Positions 15,457-22,252 of a stretch of DNA of 50,177 nt are shown piece by piece. Position numbers and translations under genes: made by a program. Positions within the stretch are counted from its first letter, which is position 1. Every line of letters starts with the position of its first letter. Below the pieces are notes generated by a model that ran no database searches, was not told the DNA's origin, and was given only the letters and a program-made list of their open reading frames with translations. This stretch comes from a virus. Where the stretch lies: positions 1 to 50,177 of IMG/VR virus record IMGVR_UViG_3300023082_000250; one strand, given 5' to 3'.

Positions 15457-15541
15457 CTTCGACTTAGCGGTTTAAAGACATTTTAAGAGGGTTTATCTCT
15501 GGGGAGCGAGTCGAAGCGCAAACTGGGGACAAACCCTTTTT
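15457..15541 (+). ncRNA. Candidate structured leader RNA, pseudoknot topology
   Basis: CTTCGACT (15457-15464) pairs perfectly with AGTCGAAG (15509-15516). AGGGTTT (15488-15494) pairs perfectly with AAACCCT (15531-15537), followed by TTTTTCT. The two helices cross. A CTC/GAG mini-hairpin lies at 15497-15506. The second helix plus U-run resembles an intrinsic terminator with a long loop, so the first helix could control it. It contains TTAGCGGT (15464) and AAGACATT (15475), also present at 11312 and 11336. It sits 20 nt before a small membrane protein gene. Confidence 0.6.
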
Positions 15542-15560
15542 CTATTTAAACACTTATCGT

Positions 15561-15734
15561 ATGAAAAAGCTCAAAGAAAGAGTATTCGCGGCAATGTTCG
15601 CGCTGTTCATCCTTATGATAGGATCCGGATGTCTGTATGCTATGGCTAACCAGCTGGACAAAGCGGCACTGGCCAGATCTGTGGAGTCGTTCCCTGACCA
15701 CTCTGAAATCACTGCTCAAACTTTAAAACACTAA
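15561..15734 (+). CDS. Small membrane protein, 57 aa
   Basis: MKKLKERVFAAMFALFILMI begins a basic N-terminus and a single hydrophobic segment (about 8-29) containing GSGC, which could be a membrane anchor or a lipobox-like signal (Cys24). The rest is short and polar. It is the first gene after the structured leader and is followed after 3 nt by another membrane protein. No function recognised. Confidence 0.65.
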   Translation: MKKLKERVFAAMFALFILMIGSGCLYAMANQLDKAALARSVESFPDHSEITAQTLKH

Positions 15735-15737
15735 GAT

Positions 15738-15920
15738 ATGATCCCACAAATTCTTTACTTATCGCTCATCATGTTATCATTAGGTATCAATATAGCTAAA
15801 CATGGCCAGCCAAGAAAGCCCGGAACTGAGAACGCATGGCACACATTAGTCGGTGCTGCCATTAGTCTTACAATTATGTATTACGGCGGTTTTTTCGCTG
15901 TATTTGGATTGATGCCATGA
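15738..15920 (+). CDS. Small two-helix membrane protein, 60 aa
   Basis: Two hydrophobic segments, about 2-19 (IPQILYLSLIMLSLGINIA) and 37-58 (LVGAAISLTIMYYGGFFAVFG), flank a polar HGQPRKPGTEN turn. I recall similar small phage membrane proteins from Bacteroidota, of unknown role. Holin function is possible by topology, but the lysis genes are far away at 49 kb. ATGA overlap with the next gene. Confidence 0.7.
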   Translation: MIPQILYLSLIMLSLGINIAKHGQPRKPGTENAWHTLVGAAISLTIMYYGGFFAVFGLMP

Positions 15921-16081
15921 ACTGGTCGGCCATAATAATGTGGACAGCAATAGTCACAGGCATCCTGTGGTTCCTACTGATATTCTTCTATTTATTCATG
16001 ATGGGAGAAACACCAGATGTGGATGACGAGATTGATACTATCATAGGCAGGAAGGAGGATGATGATCATGAAGCTATTTAA
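15917..16081 (+). CDS. Small single-helix membrane protein, 54 aa
   Basis: The start overlaps the previous TGA. One strong hydrophobic segment (MNWSAIIMWTAIVTGILWFL and onward to about 29), followed by an acidic tail (VDDEIDTIIGRKEDDDHE). It overlaps the next gene by 14 nt. Three consecutive tiny membrane proteins suggest an envelope-directed function such as exclusion. Confidence 0.6.
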   Translation: MNWSAIIMWTAIVTGILWFLLIFFYLFMMGETPDVDDEIDTIIGRKEDDDHEAI

Positions 16082-16310
16082 CAAGTGGTATCTGTTCAAG
16101 GCCAGATTCTTACCGCTAAATGTAACCCGGGATTATTATCATCAAGATCTCAATCCAGATTACGATCACATTCAAAAGCAATTACTAACCAATGGGTTTG
16201 AAGATGGGTACATCCAGTGCCTGAAAGACTTCGGAATAAACCCCAAAGATCACCCTAAAGGAACAAACTTATGCGTAAACAATCACCGAATTAATTCATC
16301 TAAACAATAA
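16068..16310 (+). CDS. Hypothetical protein, 80 aa
   Basis: The ATG at 16068 (MKLFNKWYLFKARFLPLNV) is preferred to 16059, giving less overlap with the preceding gene. Basic and aromatic at the N-terminus, polar later. NGFEDGYIQCLKDFGI is helical. No family recognised. Confidence 0.55.
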   Translation: MKLFNKWYLFKARFLPLNVTRDYYHQDLNPDYDHIQKQLLTNGFEDGYIQCLKDFGINPKDHPKGTNLCVNNHRINSSKQ

Positions 16311-16317
16311 ACTAAAT

Positions 16318-16518
16318 ATGGAAAAGAAAATGTACTTCAGAGTATGCGATAACGCTGATCTGGACTTAACAGTTGATGACCTCAAAACAGCAGCTGATGT
16401 GATCGATGCTGAACTTTCAGGCGTAGACGAGACCACGGAAGATGAATACGAATTCACAATAACGCCGGTATTCATGACAGAGTCCGAATATGCTGATCTC
16501 TGCGATAAAACAATTTAA
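16318..16518 (+). CDS. Acidic hypothetical protein, 66 aa
   Basis: A strongly acidic, soluble small protein (DLDLTVDDLKTAADVIDAEL, then DETTEDEYEF). Such highly acidic small phage proteins sometimes mimic DNA or inhibit host enzymes, but nothing here proves that. Its own ATG follows the previous stop by 7 nt. Confidence 0.6.
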   Translation: MEKKMYFRVCDNADLDLTVDDLKTAADVIDAELSGVDETTEDEYEFTITPVFMTESEYADLCDKTI

Positions 16519-16531
16519 CCACTAAAACATT

Positions 16532-16846
16532 ATGAAATCAATCAAAAACGAACAATTCAATCAGCCGTTGGCTGAGAACCAGGATGAATACAATACGTTA
16601 TTCATCAATTTAAATACTCAGGATCCGATGTGCCCTGCTACAGCATGTTTCGAGTTAAGCCTTCAAGAGCTGGAAATCATTAACCAGACAGGTAAGATCT
16701 ATTATAACCAATGCCTGTTCTTGAAGCCTATTTATGGTGGTCTGAATGAAGAGACAGGTTTACCTGAAGTGATCGGCTTCGGGCCCCGCGAGAAATTTCA
16801 CCCGATGAATATCAGTGTTGTCAATCCTTTAGATCAGCAGTCATGA
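16532..16846 (+). CDS. Hypothetical protein, 104 aa
   Basis: Not recognised. Soluble, with a beta-type middle (QTGKIYYNQCLFLKPIYGG) and conserved-looking GFGPREKFHP near the end. It overlaps the next gene by 4 nt. Confidence 0.6.
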   Translation: MKSIKNEQFNQPLAENQDEYNTLFINLNTQDPMCPATACFELSLQELEIINQTGKIYYNQCLFLKPIYGGLNEETGLPEVIGFGPREKFHPMNISVVNPLDQQS

Positions 16847-17067
16847 AAACAATCATACCAGGCATTATCACATTCATTGTGTGCCTGCTCGTTTACCTTT
16901 TCGCTTCCTCTGCGATAAATATTGAAAAACAAAGATCTTATAAATTAGGATATCTGGACGGGTTCAAAGTAAAGACCCAAATCGAGGCAGATTCTCTGGA
17001 TTCTGAATTAAAGAAGCACAGGGCTAATTTGGACAGTCTGTTCAATGAACTTAAATCGATGAAGTAA
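16843..17067 (+). CDS. Membrane-anchored coiled-coil protein, 74 aa
   Basis: One N-terminal transmembrane segment (IIPGIITFIVCLLVYLFASS, about 4-23) is followed by a charged helix with heptad-like spacing (DSLDSELKKHRANLDSLFNE). The ATG overlaps the previous gene by 4 nt, and the stop is shared with the start of the next (TAATG). Topology alone would fit an i-spanin, but there is no lysis gene nearby. Confidence 0.6.
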   Translation: MKTIIPGIITFIVCLLVYLFASSAINIEKQRSYKLGYLDGFKVKTQIEADSLDSELKKHRANLDSLFNELKSMK

Positions 17068-17495
17068 TGAAAGCGCTTAGCATAAAACAACCATGGGCGA
17101 CACTGATTGCTCATGGAATCAAAGATATCGATAATAGAACATGGTATACAAAGCATAGAGGCATGATCTATATCCATGCATCATCCAAGAGTGCTATTTA
17201 TATGTTCTCAGACGCACAGACAGAGATCTTACATAATACACCAACAATTTTCAGGGATAACCATGATGACCACGTCTTCTCTGCGATCATAGGTGAGGTT
17301 GAAATCATAGACTGTGTTCAGGGGCATAACTCTGTATGGGCTGAACAAAGGACCTATGCCATGAGGAAAGTCAAAGGTGTTATGATTGAGGTAAACGTGC
17401 CGGTATGGAACTGGGTACTGGCAAACCCTGTGCTTTATGATAAGCCAATCGAGAACGTTAAAGGGGCGCTTAGCCTGTGGGAGTATAATGGATAA
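17067..17495 (+). CDS. ASCH/PUA-like domain protein
   Basis: 142 aa. The N-terminus LSIKQPWATLIAHGIKDIDN followed by RTW and HRGMIYIHASSK is the signature of the ASCH (PUA-superfamily) domain, a small beta-barrel that binds RNA or modified nucleotides. The product spans a typical ASCH length. In phages these proteins occur in accessory blocks, with roles in RNA regulation or nucleotide/base modification proposed but not settled. Overlaps its two neighbours by 1 nt and 8 nt. Confidence 0.85.
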   Translation: MKALSIKQPWATLIAHGIKDIDNRTWYTKHRGMIYIHASSKSAIYMFSDAQTEILHNTPTIFRDNHDDHVFSAIIGEVEIIDCVQGHNSVWAEQRTYAMRKVKGVMIEVNVPVWNWVLANPVLYDKPIENVKGALSLWEYNG

Positions 17496-17718
17496 GGATC
17501 GATTCAATTCACTTAAATATAGAGCTTTTATGGAGGTGGATTACATACATAGTCGATTACCTGATGGGTATTTACCCTGTATGTTGATGGCTGTCGATTT
17601 TGATAATGATGTAGTTAAGTTGCTGCCATTTCCTAATAGCTATTATGAAGAGAAAGAATTTTGGGTATCAATCGATTACTTCGATTTGCCAAAGAAACGA
17701 TTAAGAGTATCTAAATGA
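17488..17718 (+). CDS. Hypothetical protein, 76 aa
   Basis: The ATG at 17488 overlaps the ASCH gene by 8 nt, preferred to 17437. Content is beta-like (LPCMLMAVDFDNDVVKLLPF, then EFWVSIDYFDLP), soluble. It may be a small beta-barrel. No family recognised. ATGA overlap with the nuclease gene. Confidence 0.6.
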   Translation: MDKDRFNSLKYRAFMEVDYIHSRLPDGYLPCMLMAVDFDNDVVKLLPFPNSYYEEKEFWVSIDYFDLPKKRLRVSK

Positions 17719-18224
17719 AATCAGCATCGATCTTAAAAGCCGTTTACAAAGATTGCCTGCAACGCGGTTACATCCTAATCGGTGACCAGCTGCTGCCGCC
17801 GGCAGTGGCCGCTGCCCGGGGACTGAATAAGCCGAAAAAGAAATCGAGGGTAATTACCCACAAAACCGGATGGATTGATGATGATCGTAATATTAAGAAT
17901 AAATCCGCAGCCATGGACATGTTCATACGACTGGTAAATATTGAACTGAGCGTAGATATCTGGCCTGAGTTCTTCTTCAGCACACAGCGGCTGTACCGGT
18001 TCGATTACGCTATACCAGAATACAAGATCGCTATAGAGCAGGAGGGAGGCATTCACCTTAAAGGCAACAGCGGGCACAGCTCGGGCACCGGCATCCAGCG
18101 CGACATGGATAAAAACAACCTGGCCATTTCTCAAGGCTGGGTGATCATCAGACGGACACCTGATCAAATGTGTACCATTGAAACAATTGAATTAATTAAA
18201 TCAGTAATTAAACAAAGAGTATGA
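17715..18224 (+). CDS. PD-(D/E)XK/Vsr-like endonuclease
   Basis: 169 aa. The core RFDYAIPEYKIAIEQEGGIH (95-114) holds Asp97 and Glu108-x-Glu110, and the following GH..., QRDMDKNNLAISQGW and IIRRTP match the very-short-patch-repair/DUF559-type fold in which Asp and Glu bind the metal. Phages use such proteins as Holliday-junction or structure-specific endonucleases in place of RusA, which is inferred here. It overlaps both neighbours by 4 nt. Confidence 0.75.
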   Translation: MKSASILKAVYKDCLQRGYILIGDQLLPPAVAAARGLNKPKKKSRVITHKTGWIDDDRNIKNKSAAMDMFIRLVNIELSVDIWPEFFFSTQRLYRFDYAIPEYKIAIEQEGGIHLKGNSGHSSGTGIQRDMDKNNLAISQGWVIIRRTPDQMCTIETIELIKSVIKQRV

Positions 18225-18721
18225 AAATAGAAATCAATTCAGAAAGCAAAGCAAAGTTTTTTGCTCATTATTGGGGCTTCGAAAAAATAGGCAGCGACCT
18301 TTATGGAGAAATGATGCCTGATCCTTGGAGTGACTTCCCAAATTATATTAAAGACCAATATCTGATTTTAAAACCTTTTTCATCTGTAACTGATGAAGAA
18401 GCCGTTGAAGTTGCCAGAATAGCGCTATACGATCCAACAATTGAAGACTGGAATGCGGATGAGGTATGGACAGGTGAAGGAGATTTTATAGGGAGCAGAC
18501 ATTCACTTGAAGTAGGGATGAGATGTTGGCAAGGATTGCTGGCAATTGACGATCAATCCGGGCTAATTAGTTTGCATGATGAAGAAGGCGAGTGTCAAGA
18601 GATAAATAGCCTGATGTACATTGTAGATCATCTACGCTCAAAAGGTTATGCTCTTCCTTGGATGGGATTATCTGTTGATCAAATGGTTGAAGCCGGATGG
18701 ATTAAATTAAAGAATAGCTAA
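18221..18721 (+). CDS. Hypothetical protein, 166 aa
   Basis: Not recognised. Acidic and rich in Trp, Asp and Glu (YWGFEKIGSDLYGEMMPDPW, WNADEVWTGEGDF, DDQSGLISLHDEEGE). The C-terminal 30 residues have a helix and LPWMGLSVDQMVEAGWIK. Soluble, no metal or nucleotide motif seen. ATGA overlap with the endonuclease gene. Confidence 0.6.
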   Translation: MKIEINSESKAKFFAHYWGFEKIGSDLYGEMMPDPWSDFPNYIKDQYLILKPFSSVTDEEAVEVARIALYDPTIEDWNADEVWTGEGDFIGSRHSLEVGMRCWQGLLAIDDQSGLISLHDEEGECQEINSLMYIVDHLRSKGYALPWMGLSVDQMVEAGWIKLKNS

Positions 18722-18731
18722 TTGTAAAATC

Positions 18732-18902
18732 ATGGGGAAATACATAATTATAGCTCTCTGGATCCTGTGGACATACTTTGTCCTTCGTGATTTAAACTCG
18801 AAACGAGGGGATTATACAGAGTATAAATTTATCACCATTTGTTGGATCGCAATGCATCTTGCAGCATTGATCTGTTGGGCAATAATAAATTTCCAATCAT
18901 AA
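18732..18902 (+). CDS. Small two-helix membrane protein, 56 aa
   Basis: MGKYIIIALWILWTYFVLRD gives a first membrane helix, then a polar NSKRGDYTEYK turn and a second helix (FITICWIAMHLAALICWAII). It fills the only gap in this operon. Strong two-helix hydrophobicity and frame continuity argue that it is real. Function unknown. Confidence 0.6.
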   Translation: MGKYIIIALWILWTYFVLRDLNSKRGDYTEYKFITICWIAMHLAALICWAIINFQS

Positions 18903-18908
18903 AATAAT

Positions 18909-18916
18909 TATATTTG
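18909..18916 (+). promoter_or_regulatory. Possible TATATTTG promoter element
   Basis: Matches TAnnTTTG in a gap between genes, but without an upstream ATGCAT pair or a clear -33 box. If used, transcription would start at about the ATG. Confidence 0.3.
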
Positions 18917-18919
18917 AGT

Positions 18920-19363
18920 ATGGAAGCGAAAGAACTACGTATCGGGAATTTGGTGTTAACCAAAACCGTAACCATGGATATGTATGGAACAGAATTTGGT
19001 CAGGTTGAAACCGAAGTAAAAGGGATAACTGCTACAGGAATAAATCCATACGTTTTTAAAGGGGCTTATGTTGCCGATATTCGAGATATGCATTCATTTG
19101 TCAATTTAAAACCAATTCCCCTTACAGAGGAATGGCTGATCAAGTTGGGGTTTCGGTTATCCAGAGACTGGTATGACTATCCGTTAAATTATAGCCTTGA
19201 GTATCACCCCAAAGAAAAGTTATTGGTTATCTGGCCGGAGGATTCACACGGAGGCGGGGACATGGACAGGGTAAATATTCCTTGTGAATTTGTTCATCAT
19301 CTTCAGAATATAATCCATGCCCTGACCGGTGAAGAATTAACCATTAAAGAACCTGTAAAATGA
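18920..19363 (+). CDS. ELRIGN-type phage hypothetical protein, 147 aa
   Basis: The ATG at 18920 (MEAKELRIGNLVLTK) is preferred to TTG at 18914. The N-terminal MxAKELRIGN pattern recurs in Bacteroidota phage proteins I remember, of unknown role. It ends with FVHHLQNIIHALTGEELTI, a common end for that family. A TATATTTG word at 18909-18916 lies only 3 nt before the start and could drive a leaderless message. ATGA overlap with the next gene. Confidence 0.7.
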   Translation: MEAKELRIGNLVLTKTVTMDMYGTEFGQVETEVKGITATGINPYVFKGAYVADIRDMHSFVNLKPIPLTEEWLIKLGFRLSRDWYDYPLNYSLEYHPKEKLLVIWPEDSHGGGDMDRVNIPCEFVHHLQNIIHALTGEELTIKEPVK

Positions 19364-19692
19364 GAATAGTAAATTTAAAAGAATTTTTGACAATGCCCGA
19401 TGGAACGATTTTCTGTAAATTTGAGCCATCCGTATTTGATTCAATGTGCATTAAAATAGAATCGATATCACCGGTGGATTTCTATTATTGTTCGCTTATT
19501 GGCGAGATCGCCGGTTCAAGATATTCCGCTCTTGAGGAGCCAGAGTACCCGTCTTTCAGCTTTGACTTAAATGTAGTTCGCAGAGATGGATGCTTTGATG
19601 AGAATCAACTGTTTGCCGTTTATGAAGACAGTGATATTGAAAATTTAATATCTACGTTACAAAGGTCTTTAACCAGAAAACCTGCAGTATGA
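19360..19692 (+). CDS. Hypothetical protein, 110 aa
   Basis: Not recognised. It starts within the last codons of the previous gene. Soluble, with a mixed alpha/beta look (LKEFLTMPDGTIFCKFEPSV) and acidic tail (YEDSDIENLISTLQRSL). ATGA overlap with the next gene. Confidence 0.6.
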   Translation: MRIVNLKEFLTMPDGTIFCKFEPSVFDSMCIKIESISPVDFYYCSLIGEIAGSRYSALEEPEYPSFSFDLNVVRRDGCFDENQLFAVYEDSDIENLISTLQRSLTRKPAV

Positions 19693-19955
19693 ATTATACC
19701 GATCAAGAGGAATTCAGAAAAATAGACGGATACCGAGAAATAAAGGAATATGTATCTACAATTGGATTTGAAGAAAATTACTGGGGGTTCGGTAATAAGA
19801 ATCTTAGTATATACTTCAATGCCTCATTTAAACAATGGAGAATAAGAGATACAACCAATTATTCGGGAATGGATATTACCTCTATCAGCATCCCCTTGGA
19901 TGAATCTGAAAAACAGACAATATGGAGAATGTGTTCCCGTTTCTACGTTCAATAA
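19689..19955 (+). CDS. Hypothetical protein, 88 aa
   Basis: Last gene of the rightward block. A short soluble protein with aromatic beta-like centre (GFGNKNLSIYFNASFKQWRI). No family recognised. An intrinsic terminator lies 28 nt after its stop. Confidence 0.6.
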   Translation: MNYTDQEEFRKIDGYREIKEYVSTIGFEENYWGFGNKNLSIYFNASFKQWRIRDTTNYSGMDITSISIPLDESEKQTIWRMCSRFYVQ

Positions 19956-19983
19956 AGACCTGAGATTACCAGATCTGTTACCG

Positions 19984-20009
19984 GCCCTGCAGCAATGCGG
20001 GGCTTTTTT
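19984..20009 (+). terminator. Intrinsic terminator
   Basis: GCCCTGC (19984-19990) pairs with GCGGGGC (19997-20003) with one G-U, a 6-nt loop, followed by six T. It ends the rightward operon and also overlaps the end of the converging repressor gene. Confidence 0.85.
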
Positions 20010-20241
20010 ATGCGTCAACCAATTCCCCAACTGTCACACCTAATCCCCTGGCAACTATAACGACCATTGACAATGATGGATCGTTGGTGCCGAGTTCCAT
20101 ATTGGATATTTGCTTATAGTCAACGTCACATTTAGCGGCCAGCTCCGTCATTGTTAGGCCGAGCGCCATACGGTGCTTTCTGACATTACTGCCAAAACGA
20201 TTTATTGCATCGTCTTCCCGCTTATTCTTCTTTGTCGTCAT
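20008..20241 (-). CDS. XRE-family Cro/CI-like repressor, 77 aa
   Basis: The HTH is clear: GSNVRKHRMALGLTMTELAA, then CDVDYKQISNMELGTNDPSL. It is a single-domain regulator without a RecA-cleaved peptidase part, more Cro-like than full CI. Basic N-terminus MTTKKNKRED. It is transcribed leftward. The 18-bp palindrome 38 bp upstream of its start lies in the divergent gap with the next gene and probably is its operator. With no integrase in the window, a lysogeny role is plausible but not shown. Confidence 0.88.
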   Translation of the reverse strand: MTTKKNKREDDAINRFGSNVRKHRMALGLTMTELAAKCDVDYKQISNMELGTNDPSLSMVVIVARGLGVTVGELVDA

Positions 20242-20278
20242 TGCGACTCCTAAAGAATAGAAAAAATTCGGTTAAGCA

Positions 20279-20322
20279 TATGAAATATATTTCATAATTT
20301 TAATTCACCAAATATGAAATAT
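20279..20322. promoter_or_regulatory. Repressor operator region
   Basis: TATGAAATATATTTCATA (20279-20296) is a perfect 18-bp palindrome. A half-site TATGAAATAT (20313-20322) repeats it and overlaps the start codon of the rightward gene. The pair lies between divergent genes, the usual place of a phage repressor operator. Confidence 0.75.
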
Positions 20323-20665
20323 GAGTAATTATACTATAAAAGTTAAGCGACTGGAAAAGCCCCTGTCTAAATGGATACTGTGTTTTTTAGCTGATTCAGA
20401 GATTGATATTAACAATATTGATCCGAGACATTACCTGCGTGAAGGCTTATTTTGGATATTTATTAAGCCACGATTGGACCAGTTAATGGAAGAATTTGGT
20501 GACGTAACAAAAGTGATTGATTACGAAAGGGGACGATTTAGGCGAACATACCTGTCCAGGATAATCGAAATAGGCAAAGAAGGCCGTAGAATGCAAGCTG
20601 GTAAAATGATCGTGACTGTGGAGCGGTTCATTCACGATACCATTACACAAGCTTATGCATCATGA
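20321..20665 (+). CDS. Hypothetical protein divergent from repressor, 114 aa
   Basis: Starts inside an operator half-site, so binding there should block it. A basic, helical product (LEKPLSKWILCFLADSEIDI, then YERGRFRRTYLSRIIEIGKE). Not recognisable as Cro or antirepressor, although the location suggests a switch role. Its end overlaps the converging gene by 13 nt. Confidence 0.6.
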   Translation: MSNYTIKVKRLEKPLSKWILCFLADSEIDINNIDPRHYLREGLFWIFIKPRLDQLMEEFGDVTKVIDYERGRFRRTYLSRIIEIGKEGRRMQAGKMIVTVERFIHDTITQAYAS

Positions 20666-20880
20666 CTTTCTATCGCCCTGCCTATCATAGCCACAATGTA
20701 AGGATCTATGTTATCGTTTGATTTCCATTCTATAAACGCATCTTCCGTATCAGGATAAACTTCCCCATGATATTTGCCATCAATCGACAGCTGGTAAGCG
20801 CTGATCTCGTCCCGCTCCCTGATCGGCAGTACTTGAATCGATATTCCATCAGCCAGGGTGATTGTAAATTTCTCTTCCAT
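20653..20880 (-). CDS. Hypothetical protein, 75 aa
   Basis: Leftward, converging on the previous gene with a 13-nt overlap. Beta-strand-like start (FTITLADGISIQVLPI) and acidic middle. No family recognised. It is probably transcribed with the upstream 20882-21217 gene, one nt away. Confidence 0.6.
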   Translation of the reverse strand: MEEKFTITLADGISIQVLPIRERDEISAYQLSIDGKYHGEVYPDTEDAFIEWKSNDNIDPYIVAMIGRAIESHDA

Positions 20881-20881
20881 A

Positions 20882-21217
20882 TTATTTTGTTTTATCCTGG
20901 TAATGTTTCACAACCATTTTTGAGAACTCAGCTAATCTATCCAAGTCCCCCTGTATATCGGATCTAAATTTCTCTACTCTATCGTTGATCTGCTTATGGG
21001 CAGCATTGATACCTGCGATAGGATCTCGTACACTCAGTTCTTCAAGTAGGCCGGTAACCTGGTTATGCCTTAAATCAGTGCCCTCGTACTCCTTTTTAAA
21101 CTGCTCCGGGGTAAACCACCGCCTCTGCTCTTTGTGATAAATCAGGCATTTATTCCTTATAGCCTCCTTGTAAATGTGAGACAGCCGGTAAAATCCTGCT
21201 TTAGGGTCGAAGTCCAT
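20882..21217 (-). CDS. Hypothetical protein, 111 aa
   Basis: Leftward. A tyrosine- and histidine-rich N-terminal region (FYRLSHIYKEAIRNKCLIYH, then KEQRRWFTPEQFKKEYEG) followed by a long helix (AAHKQINDRVEKFRSDIQGD). Not recognised. It lies opposite the packaging promoter, so the ATGCAT site at 21277 could serve both directions. Confidence 0.6.
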   Translation of the reverse strand: MDFDPKAGFYRLSHIYKEAIRNKCLIYHKEQRRWFTPEQFKKEYEGTDLRHNQVTGLLEELSVRDPIAGINAAHKQINDRVEKFRSDIQGDLDRLAEFSKMVVKHYQDKTK

Positions 21218-21276
21218 TTTGCAATTATACTAAAATAATTAGTAAAACAATACAAATGTCTTTAGTAAAAAATATT

Positions 21277-21317
21277 ATGCATGAAGGTAAACTTATGCAT
21301 AATTGTGTTTATCTTTG
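21277..21317 (+). promoter_or_regulatory. ATGCAT-type operator plus TATCTTTG promoter
   Basis: ATGCAT (21277) and ATGCAT (21295) at 18-bp spacing, then TATCTTTG (21310-21317) starting 9 bp later. The next ATG is at 21324, so the mRNA may be nearly leaderless. It stands in front of the packaging operon. Confidence 0.8.
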
Positions 21318-21323
21318 AATTGT

Positions 21324-21782
21324 ATGAGAGAATACAGTGCAGCATTGGTTATCGACATCTTTCGTAAAGAGTATCCTGAAATCGAATCCAGTATCAGGCA
21401 GAGGCTTGATGACGACTTACCACAAAGATTGCAGGACCTTAATTTCATACCTGAAATCATCAGTTCTTTTAAATCGATCAAGGGCATATCTGGGAACAAC
21501 TGGACAAACAAATCTGGCACAAGGGTAATCAGTGAAAACCGTGAGTTGATCATGGCTGTGATCTTACTACTATACCAACCTGAGAAGATCATGCGGATCA
21601 GCGATCTCAGACTGAAACGATTTATTCTGAGTAAGGTGTCCGCTGAACTGGGATGCTCCCGGGACGTGCTAAAGATGAGCCTTGCCGGTATTATAGTAGC
21701 ATTCAGGGCATATAAAGAATTCAGGGAAGAGACCTACAGGATTTATGAGCTGATCAAGGAGAAACATCAATTTTTTAAATAA
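21324..21782 (+). CDS. Hypothetical protein, 152 aa
   Basis: The ATG at 21324 (MREYSAALVIDIFRKEYPEI) follows the TATCTTTG element; the open frame from 21303 would cover the promoter. Helical throughout. SELGCSRDVLKMSLAGIIVA looks like a helix-turn-helix-like segment. Not recognised. First gene of the packaging block, followed after 1 nt. Confidence 0.65.
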   Translation: MREYSAALVIDIFRKEYPEIESSIRQRLDDDLPQRLQDLNFIPEIISSFKSIKGISGNNWTNKSGTRVISENRELIMAVILLLYQPEKIMRISDLRLKRFILSKVSAELGCSRDVLKMSLAGIIVAFRAYKEFREETYRIYELIKEKHQFFK

Positions 21783-21783
21783 T

Positions 21784-21975
21784 ATGGCAAAGAAAAGCAA
21801 ATACCCTGCAGACAGGGCAAAAACCAGTGAGGCTTTCATTAATGGCCTCGTGAGCGTTGGTATCTACCACACCAATCCGAAACTGGTCATTGAGATTCCC
21901 GGTACTTATTCAGAAGCCGCCGTCAATGACGTACAGAACGCTGTCGATGAGGTGTTAAAAAATCACGGTCACTAA
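21784..21975 (+). CDS. Hypothetical protein, 63 aa
   Basis: Small basic-then-neutral protein (MAKKSKYPADRAKTSEAF) ending in a helix (AAVNDVQNAVDEVLKNHGH). No family recognised. TAATG overlap with the next gene. Confidence 0.6.
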   Translation: MAKKSKYPADRAKTSEAFINGLVSVGIYHTNPKLVIEIPGTYSEAAVNDVQNAVDEVLKNHGH

Positions 21976-22112
21976 TGAAAGGGCATTTCATAGCGCTGGG
22001 TATAGGCATTAACCAGTTTATCATGGAATATTTCTTTATTCAACCTAAAGAGGTGCCGGTTAAATATGAACAGACCTGCAGCCGAAAGAAGGGCAGGGGA
22101 TTTATAAAATAA
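21975..22112 (+). CDS. Hypothetical protein, 45 aa
   Basis: Coupled by TAATG to the previous gene. MKGHFIALGIGINQFIMEYF starts a short product ending in a basic tail (SRKKGRGFIK). A weak hydrophobic stretch at the start. Last coding region before the 400-nt non-coding region. Confidence 0.55.
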   Translation: MKGHFIALGIGINQFIMEYFFIQPKEVPVKYEQTCSRKKGRGFIK

Positions 22113-22114
22113 AT

Positions 22115-22252
22115 AGACTGGTGGCGGAATGGTAGACGCTGGCCGTGGGAGCATAGGATAGGTGAAAGGCCTATAGGGAAGATGGGTTGAAAAGTAATCA
22201 CACATAAAGGCCCACGGTTTCCATCATTCAGGTTCGACTCCTGGCAGGTCTA
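22115..22252 (+). tRNA. tRNA-like element (Leu-type arms) with oversized middle
   Basis: An acceptor stem (22115-22121 with 22245-22251, one mismatch), U8/G9, D-arm GCGGAATGGTAGACGC (22124-22139) in tRNA-Leu style, and a T-arm CAGGTTCGACTCCTG (22229-22243) with A as discriminator are all present. Between D- and T-arms are 88 nt, too many for a plain tRNA. CCGTGGG (22143-22149) pairs with CCCACGG (22211-22217), and ATAGG/CCTAT makes a hairpin with a 7-nt loop (22158-22174). I cannot assign an anticodon. Alternatives: intron-bearing tRNA, tRNA pseudogene, or a tRNA-like structured RNA. Confidence 0.5.

Noticed and set aside
22115-22252. Group I intron in a tRNA
   Set aside because: The middle region is only 88 nt and lacks the P3-P8 and P7 guanosine-binding features.
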